Below, piece by piece: positions 52,292 to 59,478 of a DNA stretch of 64,000 nt. Source of the stretch: SHVO01 sp964576515 (GTDB lineage: Bacteria; Pseudomonadota; Alphaproteobacteria; Rhodospirillales; Rhodospirillaceae). How positions within the stretch are numbered: the stretch's first letter is position 1; each line of letters starts with the position of its first letter. A model generated the notes under the pieces. That model saw nothing but the letters and a program-made list of their open reading frames with translations. It had not been told where the DNA came from and did no database searches. The stretch is from assembly GCA_964576515.1 (NCBI GenBank), contig CAZNUW010000012.1:1-64000 (forward strand), given 5' to 3'. The position numbers were made by a program, and so were the translations under genes.

Positions 52292-53665
52292 TCAGGGCGC
52301 GGAGGAGGACATCACATTCATCACCGCCAGCGTCATCGCGGTCGCGCCGGTCTTGATCGTCGGTTCCGGCACGGGCGCGAACATGGGCGAGTGGTTGAAC
52401 GGCACTTCCGCGCCCTTCGCCTTGGCGTCCGCATATACCTTCGGATCCGTCCCGCCGATACCGAAGTACATCGACGGCACGCCCGCCTCCACGAACACCG
52501 AATAATCCTCGCTGGCCGATCCCGGCTCCTCGTTGCGCACGGCGTGATCGCCGAACGCGGCCTGGAACACCGCGCCGGTTTTCTCGGCCAACCCGGCGTC
52601 GTTCTGCACCGCCGTGTTGCCCGTGATCACGCGCACCTCCGGCTCCGGCGCGCCCGCCATGGCCGCCACCGCCGCCGCCGTGCGGTGGATACCCTTGGCC
52701 AGCAACGCGCGCACCTCCGGCGAATAAGACCGCACCGTCCCGCGCAGGCTCACCCGGTCGGGAATGATATTGCCCGCGCTCCCGCCCTCGATGGCCCCGA
52801 TGGTGATCACGCCGAATTCGCCCGCGGGTTTCTCGCGGCTCACCACCGTCTGCACGTCCACGATGAACCGCGCCGCCATCACAATGGGATCGATCGCGTT
52901 GCTCGGCATCGAGCCGTGCCCGCCCTTGCCGAGGAAGGTGATGGCGATGGAATCCGAGTTCGACGTCAGCGGTCCCGGCTTGTAGCTCACCTGGCCCGCG
53001 GGATCCGGCCCCACATGCAGCGCGAAGCCCATGTCGGGTTTTCCGAATTTGCTGAACAGCCCGTCCTTGATCATGTCCTCCGGTCCGCCCGCGCTTTCCT
53101 CGGCGGGTTGGCCGATGAACATCAGCGTGCCGCGCCACTGATCTTTGTGCGCGACCAGCGCCCGCGCCGCGCCCACCCAGGCGGCCATGTGGATGTCGTG
53201 CCCGCACGAATGCGAGACAAACGTCTCTTTCCCGTTCCACACCTGCTTGGCCTTGCTGGCGTACGCGAGGCCGGTCTTCTCCTCCATCGGCAGCGCGTCC
53301 ATGTCGGCGCGCACCATCACCAAGGGCCCTGGCCCGTTCTTGTAGATCGCGACGACGCCGGTCTTGCCCACGCCCTCGGTCACCTCGAACCCGGCCGCGC
53401 GCATCTCCTTGGCCAGCACGCCCGCCGTGCGCGTTTCCATCATCCCCAGTTCGGGGTGCGCGTGCAGATCCTTGTACAAGGTATCCAGCCGCGCGTAGTC
53501 GGCCGCCACCGTGGGCTCCACGAGGGCCTTCGCGGCGGCCGCGTCGAACGCTTCGGCCCCGCCTGTTCCGGCGAGAAGGGCGCCCAGCGCCACACCTGCG
53601 AGACGTGCCCCGACCAGACGTGCCCCGGCCAGACGCGCGATGGCCAGACGTGCAAATGTGGTCAT
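52292..53665 (-). CDS. Secreted M20-family amidohydrolase (M20D, hippurate/N-acyl amino acid hydrolase-like)
   Basis: ATG 53665 follows GGGGAGGC and gives 457 aa with a signal peptide (to ~GGAEA, residue ~40). The di-metal site appears in SHSCGHDIHMAAWVGAA (residues ~139-155, Cys-Gly-His-Asp) and GQPAEESAGGPEDMIKDGLF, with the lid domain ITFLGKGGHGSMPSNAIDPI. M20D enzymes cleave N-acyl or N-aminobenzoyl amino acids. Most are cytosolic; this one is predicted exported. The signal-peptide region is encoded by a 15-bp tandem repeat. Confidence 0.9.
   Translation of the reverse strand: MTTFARLAIARLAGARLVGARLAGVALGALLAGTGGAEAFDAAAAKALVEPTVAADYARLDTLYKDLHAHPELGMMETRTAGVLAKEMRAAGFEVTEGVGKTGVVAIYKNGPGPLVMVRADMDALPMEEKTGLAYASKAKQVWNGKETFVSHSCGHDIHMAAWVGAARALVAHKDQWRGTLMFIGQPAEESAGGPEDMIKDGLFSKFGKPDMGFALHVGPDPAGQVSYKPGPLTSNSDSIAITFLGKGGHGSMPSNAIDPIVMAARFIVDVQTVVSREKPAGEFGVITIGAIEGGSAGNIIPDRVSLRGTVRSYSPEVRALLAKGIHRTAAAVAAMAGAPEPEVRVITGNTAVQNDAGLAEKTGAVFQAAFGDHAVRNEEPGSASEDYSVFVEAGVPSMYFGIGGTDPKVYADAKAKGAEVPFNHSPMFAPVPEPTIKTGATAMTLAVMNVMSSSAP
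53601..53653. repeat. 15-bp tandem repeat inside the M20 signal-peptide coding region
   Basis: Units AGACGTGCCCCGACC (53601), AGACGTGCCCCGGCC (53616), AGACGCGCGATGGCC (53631) and a partial fourth, encoding ARLVG/ARLAG/AIARL-type pentapeptides on the minus strand. Slippage here would change signal-peptide length by five residues without a frameshift. Confidence 0.8.
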
Positions 53666-53847
53666 GTGAAAAGCCTCCCCGGCAGGTTGAAATCCGGCCG
53701 TACAGTAGCATCGGGACCGGTCCGGGCAGGGGCGAAATCCGGCCGACGCTCCGTATTCCCCCGGGCGGCTCCCCCATTTCTCGATGTTTTTAATTGCCCC
53801 CGGGTCCGAAGCCTGCAATCTAGCGCGCCGTTCGCCGGGTAGGTGTC

Positions 53848-54735
53848 ATGATCCGCTACGTCTTTTTGTTCTCTTTCGCGTTCTCGGGCTTGTTCTCGGG
53901 CCTGTCGCTCGCCGCCGCGCCGTCGCCGGCCGCCGAGACCTTTCGCGACTGTTCCGACTGCCCCGAGATGATCGTCGTGCCCGCGGGCACGTTCAAAATG
54001 GGCTCGCCGCCCGGCGTGATGAACGAGAACGAAGGTCCGCAGCATCCGGTCACCATCCGCAAACCCTTCGCGGTCGGCATCCACGCCGTCACCTTCGACC
54101 AGTGGGAAGCCTGCGTCGCCGCCGGCGGCTGCAATGGCTACAGCCCGCCCAGCGAAGGCTGGGGCAAAGGCAACCGCCCCGTCATCGCCGTCAACTGGCA
54201 CGACGCCAAAGCCTATGTGCGCTGGCTGAACGACATGCTGCGCAGCCTGGAAGCCCCCGAGGCCGGCGCGGACGCCGACGCGAACACGGACGCCGCCGCC
54301 AAGGCCGCGAAGCCCGGCCCTTACCGTCTCCTCTCCGAAGCCGAGTGGGAATACGCCGCCCGCGCCGGCACCACCACCGCCTACTACTGGGGCGAATCCC
54401 GCTCCAAGGGCCGCGCCAACTGCGACGGCTGCGGCAGCGAGTGGGACAACACCCAAACCGCGCCGGTCGGCTCCTTCGCGCCCAACGCCTTCGGCCTCTA
54501 CGACATGGCGGGCAACGTCCTGCAATGGACCGAGGACTGCTACCACGAGACCTACGCCAACGCCCCCGGCGACGGCTCGCCCTGGATGGGCCGCATCTGC
54601 GACACGCGCATGATGCGCGGCGGCTCGTGGTTCAACAGCACCTATTATATCCGCGTCACCCAGCGCTTCATCGTCTCCGCCCACATCCGCGCCAACAACG
54701 CCGGCTTCCGCGTCGCCAAAACGCTGGAAGAGTAG
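53848..54735 (+). CDS. Secreted SUMF1/FGE-fold protein lacking the catalytic cysteines
   Basis: The 295-aa protein has a signal peptide (to ~SLAAA, residue ~24) and a formylglycine-generating-enzyme fold: EMIVVPAGTFKMGSPPG, GPQHPVTIRKPFAVGIHAVT, YRLLSEAEWEYAARAGTTTA and GLYDMAGNVLQWTEDCYHET. In true FGE the core RGGS is followed by two active cysteines; here it reads RGGSWFNSTYYIRVTQRF with none. So it is unlikely to make formylglycine and may be a binding or other-chemistry member. An Ala/Asp-rich insert lies near 130-150. Confidence 0.87.
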   Translation: MIRYVFLFSFAFSGLFSGLSLAAAPSPAAETFRDCSDCPEMIVVPAGTFKMGSPPGVMNENEGPQHPVTIRKPFAVGIHAVTFDQWEACVAAGGCNGYSPPSEGWGKGNRPVIAVNWHDAKAYVRWLNDMLRSLEAPEAGADADANTDAAAKAAKPGPYRLLSEAEWEYAARAGTTTAYYWGESRSKGRANCDGCGSEWDNTQTAPVGSFAPNAFGLYDMAGNVLQWTEDCYHETYANAPGDGSPWMGRICDTRMMRGGSWFNSTYYIRVTQRFIVSAHIRANNAGFRVAKTLEE

Positions 54736-54939
54736 CCCGCGCCCGCCGCACGTCATCTCCCGCTTGTGGGCGCAGAAACAGTGTGATGGTCGTAGTTGAC
54801 CCGCTAAATTCTTGTCTACAAAGGCACAAATACGAGTTGGAGTGAGCGTGCGGAAAACGTTATCGCGCGTTTTCTCCTCTCTTTCGAAGCGCACTACGCC
54901 CGGACAGTTTATTTAGCGAGAACGCGCAAGAGCATCCTG
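54736..54939 (+). other. AT-richer leader before the HEPN-like gene
   Basis: The composition drops in GC from about 54785 on. TTGACC (54796-54801) and TACAAA (54817-54822) are a weak promoter candidate with a short 15-bp spacer. No ORF supported. Confidence 0.35.
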
Positions 54940-55362
54940 ATGGAATTTGAACTATCGAAAATTGACGCTGCCGTAGAACAGCTCGATTGGGCGATAAAGC
55001 TGTTTTTGGATTACAAGGCATACGTTCCGGCAATCGCGTTAGCGGGTGCGGCCGAAGAGGTGTTAGGGCAAGCTGTCGGGGAGCAGGCCGTATTTGCGCA
55101 GCTAAAAAAGAAATTTTCCGTTGATCTCGCGATGCCAGAGAAAGTGGTTTCGCAAGCGCATCTCAATAAAGCTCGAAACTGGCTAAAGCATTGGGATGGT
55201 CGTACAGATGAAGAAAAAATTGTGTTGGAATTGGATCAAGAAGCGATCCAATACATCGTGCGCGCCCTAACAAATCTTGCCATTCACGATGGTTCTCAAC
55301 CAAGTGAAGGACCGCGCTTTTTTACTTGGTTGTCGTCCAACCGGCCCGATCTATTTGAATGA
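54940..55362 (+). CDS. Small HEPN-motif protein in AT-richer DNA
   Basis: The 140-aa helical protein has KARNWLKHWDG, in which Arg79-Asn80 and His84 fit the HEPN Rx4H catalytic motif with a polar residue after Arg. The first helices (AIKLFLDYKAYVPAIALAGA ahead of AEEVLGQAV) resemble HEPN-like proteins of toxin and abortive-infection loci. HEPN domains are usually metal-independent RNases. Codon use (many AAA, GTA, TTG, CAA) is unlike the flanking genes, so it is probably acquired. It has no clear partner; a convergent remnant ends 28 bp away. Weak ribosome-binding site. Confidence 0.72.
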   Translation: MEFELSKIDAAVEQLDWAIKLFLDYKAYVPAIALAGAAEEVLGQAVGEQAVFAQLKKKFSVDLAMPEKVVSQAHLNKARNWLKHWDGRTDEEKIVLELDQEAIQYIVRALTNLAIHDGSQPSEGPRFFTWLSSNRPDLFE

Positions 55363-55390
55363 CGACGCGAAATCATACCTAATCCCGGAC

Positions 55391-55606
55391 TTAGATATAG
55401 AATCTGCGTCCCGTAAGAATTTTAACCGGATAGTGTTCGTCCGTTAAAGCGACCTTTACAGGGTTTTTCTCTCGATAGAGATTTGCCTTTAATAGATGGT
55501 CCCGGTCCCGTGCCACTGCTGGATAATCCTTCGCGACCTCTTCCAATGCCTCAACGCCAGCAAGGCGTATGTTTTCCCACCGCTCGAAAATCTGCCGATA
55601 GAATGG
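55391..55606 (-). pseudogene. Start-less coding remnant facing the HEPN-like gene
   Basis: On the minus strand an open frame of 71 codons runs from just after a stop (55607-55609) to TAA at 55391. It reads FERWENIRLAGVEALEEVAK, DYPAVARDRDHLLKANLYRE, then KNPVKVALTDEHYPVKILTG and RRFYI. No ATG or good GTG opens it, but the amino-acid mix looks like real protein and shares the AT-richer composition of the HEPN gene. I read it as the 3' end of a truncated gene; family not recognised. Confidence 0.5.
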
Positions 55607-55676
55607 TTATTGACAAAAAATCCCCAATTCATTCACCATTGTCCCCAATTCGGTGTCAACGAAGAGGTGGCATTCC

Positions 55677-56966
55677 ATGGCTCCCAACCCTCGGCCCGTC
55701 GCGCTTTTAGGCGCGCCCGCGTCCCCGGTGTCCCCACCGCCGGCTGACTTCCCCATCACCGCCCTCGGTCCAATGCTCGCCGCCGCCGTCACCGATGTCG
55801 CGGCGCTCACCCAAGCGCCGCCCGCACTCGTCGCCCACCACACGCTCACCCTCGCGGCCGCCGCCGCGCAGCGTCTTATCGATGTGCGTTTGCCGACGGG
55901 CGCGCGGCGGCCGGTGTCGTGTTTGTTTGCATCGCTGGTGGGGACGGGCGAGGGGCGGGGCGCGGTGGAGAAGCTGGTGGTGGATGTCGCCCGCGTCAGT
56001 GCGCGCGATCTGTTCAGTGATCCGCGTCCGGCCCGGCCCGAGGATCGCTACCGCGCTCATGTCCGTCAGTCCGCTTTGTTCGCGCGTCACCCCTTTGATC
56101 TCGTCCAGTCCGGTCCGCAGCGGCGCGCCGAGGCGGCCACACTCTGCGCGCTGTGGGACGGCAAGGTCTTCACCCGCGCTGCCGCCGCGCCCCTGTACCC
56201 GCGTCTCGCCGCGCATGTGGTGGCCACGCCCCGCGCGGGCCGTGCGCTTTTGCGTGACGCCGATCTTGAGGACGCGGGGTTATTGGGCCGGCTGCTGGTG
56301 GCCGCGCCCGCGCCGCTCGTCGGCGCGCGCATTTTCCGCGCGGCGGAGAACGACGATCCGCCGCACGCGCTCCAAGCCTTGCTGATGCGGCTCAATGATC
56401 TCAACGCCCAGCCCGCCGTCGCGCCCCCGCGCGCCGTGGGTTTTTCGGCGGACGCCGCCGCGCGCTGGCTCGCTTACGCCCACGAGGTCGAAGCCGCCAT
56501 GGCGCCGGGCGGGACGCTCGCGCCCTTGCGAAGCTTCGCCGTGCATCTGCCTGAACATGCCGCGCGTCTCGCCGCCGTGCTTGCGTTCGTGAACGAGGAC
56601 GATCTGACGGACATCACCCTCGCGCACCTTGAAAGCGGCCTCGCGCTCGCGCGTTTTTATACCGATGAACGCTTACGCCTGATCGATCAAGCCGCGCCCG
56701 CGCTGGACGAGCCCGCGCAGGAGGATCTCTTGCGCGAATGGCTCGCGCGCCGCGATGTGGAGAAAGTTTTCACTTTGCGCGATCTCTGCCGGACCGGACC
56801 GAAACCGATCCGCGACGTCGATACGCTCTACAAACTCATGCGTCGCATGGAGCGCGCGGGCGTCGTGCAGGTCGCGAACGAAGTGGGGCAGAGCATCGCC
56901 ACACCGCGCCGCATGCGCACCACTTACGCGTGGCGAGTCGAAGGCGAGAAGGGGCATGTCGCCTGA
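55677..56966 (+). CDS. DUF3987-like protein missing its central segment
   Basis: ATG 55677 (MAPNPRPVALLGAPASP, 429 aa) with GAGG upstream. FPITALGPMLAAAVTDVAAL (residues ~26-45), DVRLPTGARRPVSCLFASLV and LLGRLLVAAPAPLVGARIFR resemble DUF3987, a primase/helicase-like family of phages, plasmids and integrated elements. In the normal domain a P-loop-like region and a DEGG-type block lie between; here GTGEGRGAVEKL is present but the DEGG block is absent, so it may be non-catalytic. The C-terminus has a winged-helix-like DLCRTGPKPIRDVDTLYKLM. Repeats downstream suggest a replication module remnant. Confidence 0.65.
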   Translation: MAPNPRPVALLGAPASPVSPPPADFPITALGPMLAAAVTDVAALTQAPPALVAHHTLTLAAAAAQRLIDVRLPTGARRPVSCLFASLVGTGEGRGAVEKLVVDVARVSARDLFSDPRPARPEDRYRAHVRQSALFARHPFDLVQSGPQRRAEAATLCALWDGKVFTRAAAAPLYPRLAAHVVATPRAGRALLRDADLEDAGLLGRLLVAAPAPLVGARIFRAAENDDPPHALQALLMRLNDLNAQPAVAPPRAVGFSADAAARWLAYAHEVEAAMAPGGTLAPLRSFAVHLPEHAARLAAVLAFVNEDDLTDITLAHLESGLALARFYTDERLRLIDQAAPALDEPAQEDLLREWLARRDVEKVFTLRDLCRTGPKPIRDVDTLYKLMRRMERAGVVQVANEVGQSIATPRRMRTTYAWRVEGEKGHVA

Positions 56967-57057
56967 TGTCGCCCGCATGTCGCCCAAAGCCAAAACTGGC
57001 TCATGTTGTTGGTGTGGCAGACGAATTCGGAAGATGTCGCCTGTCGCCCATGTCGCC
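56956..57057. repeat. ATGTCGCC direct repeats (iteron-like) after the DUF3987-like gene
   Basis: Five exact ATGTCGCC copies (56956, 56966, 56977, 57034, 57050) and one partial (57042) occur in 102 bp, all in the same orientation. The first lies in the last codons of the DUF3987-like gene. Direct repeats next to a replication-type gene resemble iterons, but short GC-rich repeats also arise by chance in this composition. Confidence 0.6.
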
Positions 57058-57154
57058 CCATTTCTACGTTGGCCGGGCGATCAACAAAGCGCCCGCGCCA
57101 CGCCGACGTGTCCGCCGGAGCCTTGGCGAAGGCGGAAGCTTGAGCGAAGGCGGG

Positions 57155-57187
57155 AAAAAAAACGCCCCGCACTTGGGCGGGGCGTTT
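57155..57187 (-). terminator. Rho-independent terminator for the D-Ala-D-Ala carboxypeptidase gene
   Basis: A 10-bp perfect stem AACGCCCCGC/GCGGGGCGTT (57161-57170, 57177-57186) has an A-run on its left side, which is a U-run for the minus-strand transcript. It lies 29 bp past the carboxypeptidase stop. Confidence 0.88.
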
Positions 57188-57215
57188 GATCTTGAGCGCT
57201 AAAGGTGAGGGCGGT

Positions 57216-58502
57216 TTACCGAGACGCCACCTTCATCGAGTCCGGCGAGATCGCCTGGCAGGCGTTCTTCGCTTTCGGCGCGGCGATCGAGCAGGCGCGG
57301 ATCAAATCGCCTTTCGGCAGGCCGACGATGCGCGCGCGGTAGATGGTCTTGCCGTTCGACTTGCCGGTCTGAACGATGGCCGCCGCGTTGGCGTAATCGG
57401 GCTTCAGTTTCAGTTCGGCCGCGCGGGCCTGGTTCTCGGCGGTGGCGCGCTTCGAGAAGGCGCCCACCTGAATGCCCCACATCCCCGCCGCGCCCGTCGG
57501 CACAGAGGCCGACAGCGTGCTGGTAGGCTCGTTCACGTCACCGATGGCGGTGTCGGCGGCGCTCGGGCGTTTGGCTTTGGCGCGGGCCACCACAACCGGC
57601 TTCCGGTACGTTTCTTCGTAGTTGTAGATGCGCGCGGTCGCCACGGTGGTTTCCGGCGTGTTGGTCAACAGCGCGAAGCCGCGGTCGAGAAGGTCGGCCA
57701 CATGGCGGTCGCGGCTGGCGGCGGTATTACCGCCGAAGGTCACGGCCACGACCCGGCGGCCGTCACGCATGGCCGAGGCGGCCAGGTTGAAGCCCGACGA
57801 GTTGATGAACCCGGTCTTGAGTCCGTCCGCGCCGTCATAGGCGTTCAACAGGCGGTTATGGGTACGGTAGGTGTTGCCCCGGTAGGTGAATTCGCTGCGC
57901 GAGAACGCGCCGTAGTGCTGTGGGAAGTTCTGGATCAGGGCCAGCGACAAGGTGGCCATATCGCGCGCGGTCGACACCTGTTTCGGGTCCGGCAGGCCCG
58001 AGGCGTTGCGGAACACGGTGTTGATCATGCCCATCTCATGGGCGCGGGCGGTCATCTTCTGGCCGAACTTGCTTTCCGTGCCCGCCAGATGTTCCGCGAC
58101 CACCGTGGCGACGTCGTTCGCCGACAGGATTACAAGGGCGCTGATGGCGTCTTCCACCCGGATGGTGGAGCGCGTTTGCAGGTAAAGCTTGGTGGCGGGG
58201 CGGGTGGACGCCAGCTTCGACACCTTCATTTCGGTGTCCAGGGTCAGTTCGCCCCGGTCCATCGCCTCGAACAGCATCAGGAGGGTCATCATCTTGGTCA
58301 TCGAGGCCGGATGGCGCAGTTCATCCGGGTCGGTCGCGTACAGCACCCGGTTGGTGCCCGCTTCCATGACGATGGTGGCGTAGCGCCCCTTCACGGGGCT
58401 GGCCGCGCGTTTGGCGGCCTCGGCGCCCGTGGCGAGCGTCAATGACCCCAGCAGCATCAGGCCGATGGCAGCGAAACGTAAAAAGCCAGCGCGAAACGCC
58501 AT
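57216..58502 (-). CDS. D-alanyl-D-alanine carboxypeptidase with C-terminal SPOR domain
   Basis: A low-molecular-weight penicillin-binding protein (428 aa) that trims pentapeptides in peptidoglycan. A signal peptide (to ~GAEAA, residue ~29) precedes the S11 domain with SxxK in HPASMTKMMTLLMLFEAM, SxN in LSANDVATVVAEHLAG and KTG in DGLKTGFINSSGFNLAA. A C-terminal SPOR domain (GMWGIQVGAFSKRATAENQA, residues ~342-361) binds denuded glycan at the division site. GGAG precedes the ATG; its own terminator follows. Confidence 0.94.
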   Translation of the reverse strand: MAFRAGFLRFAAIGLMLLGSLTLATGAEAAKRAASPVKGRYATIVMEAGTNRVLYATDPDELRHPASMTKMMTLLMLFEAMDRGELTLDTEMKVSKLASTRPATKLYLQTRSTIRVEDAISALVILSANDVATVVAEHLAGTESKFGQKMTARAHEMGMINTVFRNASGLPDPKQVSTARDMATLSLALIQNFPQHYGAFSRSEFTYRGNTYRTHNRLLNAYDGADGLKTGFINSSGFNLAASAMRDGRRVVAVTFGGNTAASRDRHVADLLDRGFALLTNTPETTVATARIYNYEETYRKPVVVARAKAKRPSAADTAIGDVNEPTSTLSASVPTGAAGMWGIQVGAFSKRATAENQARAAELKLKPDYANAAAIVQTGKSNGKTIYRARIVGLPKGDLIRACSIAAPKAKNACQAISPDSMKVASR

Positions 58503-58967
58503 CCCTAAACTCCCAGTCTCATAAACCTACGGTACAAACCCTCGATGTCGCAGGCCCAAAAAAGGGGCCGGCGCATAGCCCGGTCCTGTCGCTGACCGCC
58601 ATTCTAAGGGCGAATGGGTTAATTCCAGCCTTACCCCCAGCCTTGTCGGTGAGGGCAAAGGATACAAAAAGCGACTCGGGCTGGCAACCCATGTCCTTGA
58701 ATCGAATTAAGATTCCACTTGCCCGGGCCCGAGGGCCAACCCTCGCGTCGGGGCGCTTGCCGGCCACAACCTGCGCGCGGGCTCTGTTCCCCTCGAAATC
58801 GACCCCCCGCGCGGGACCGGACGGGAGCCGGAAACGGGACGACGGCGGTGTGACAGCGGGCCCGAAAGGTGTGTCCCGGAACGGCCTTTTCGCCGCCCCA
58901 CTGGCGCCGCGTTTTTTGCGCCATACTTAATATGTCCTTTGCTATTGTTGGGTGATGCTGGGTATCG
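58503..58967. other. 465-bp gap without a supported gene
   Basis: It lies between the divergent carboxypeptidase and clpS genes. Several frames are open on both strands, but none has a good ribosome-binding site or recognisable protein. It should hold both promoters; near 58925 TAATATGTCC-type AT-rich bases may mark the clpS side. Nothing else was seen. Confidence 0.5.
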
Positions 58968-59396
58968 ATGTTCACGTTCGCGAAAATGACTGATTTCAAA
59001 CCTGTTTCAGGGGCGCAAAGCCGCCCGGCCCGGCGCGGGGTCATTCCCACGGCCGCCGGCGACAACGACGACGACCGCCGCAACGGCGGCGGCGACGGCC
59101 GCACCACCACCAATGTCGTGGTCAAGCCGCGTCCGAAGGTCAAAAAACCTTCCATGTACAAAGTTCTGATGCTGAACGACGACTACACGCCCATGGAATT
59201 CGTCGTCCATGTGCTGGAGCGCTATTTCAGCAAGACCGCCGACGAGGCCACCCGCATCATGCTTCATGTCCATCAGAAGGGCGTGGGCGTGTGCGGCGTG
59301 TTCACCTTCGAGGTGGCCGAAACCAAGGTCAATCAGACGATGGAACTCGCGCGCAAGAACCAGCATCCGCTGCAATGCACGCTTGAGAAAGAATAG
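58968..59396 (+). CDS. clpS: ClpS, N-end rule adaptor for ClpA
   Basis: ClpS binds N-degron peptides and delivers them to ClpAP. The conserved core is KPSMYKVLMLNDDYTPMEFV (residues ~61-80), VLERYFSKTADEATRIMLHV and HQKGVGVCGVFTFEVAETKV. A long Gly/Asp/Asn/Arg-rich lead (~1-55) precedes it. An ATG at 58986 (MTDFKPVSGAQ) is equally possible as start; neither has a clear ribosome-binding site. It lies 82 bp upstream of clpA, as usual. Confidence 0.94.
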   Translation: MFTFAKMTDFKPVSGAQSRPARRGVIPTAAGDNDDDRRNGGGDGRTTTNVVVKPRPKVKKPSMYKVLMLNDDYTPMEFVVHVLERYFSKTADEATRIMLHVHQKGVGVCGVFTFEVAETKVNQTMELARKNQHPLQCTLEKE

Positions 59397-59478
59397 CCGG
59401 GGGGACGAGGCTATAGCGGACGCGCTTTTCCGGCTTATGTAAATGGAAAGCGCTTTTTGTTGAAAAGGAACGATCTCG

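Noticed and set aside
52391..53842. 483-codon plus-strand frame over the M20 peptidase gene
   Set aside because: Arg/His-rich shadow; the minus-strand frame has the signal peptide, metal-site motifs and a good ribosome-binding site.
55609..55640. TTGACA at 55610 as the DUF3987 gene promoter
   Set aside because: No acceptable -10 hexamer lies 15-19 bp downstream.
57186..58445. 419-codon plus-strand frame over the carboxypeptidase gene
   Set aside because: Shadow of the minus-strand S11 peptidase, which has SxxK, SxN and KTG motifs.
58519..58767. 82-codon minus-strand frame in the gap before clpS
   Set aside because: GTG start without ribosome-binding site, no protein-like hydrophobic pattern, and other frames in the gap are equally open.
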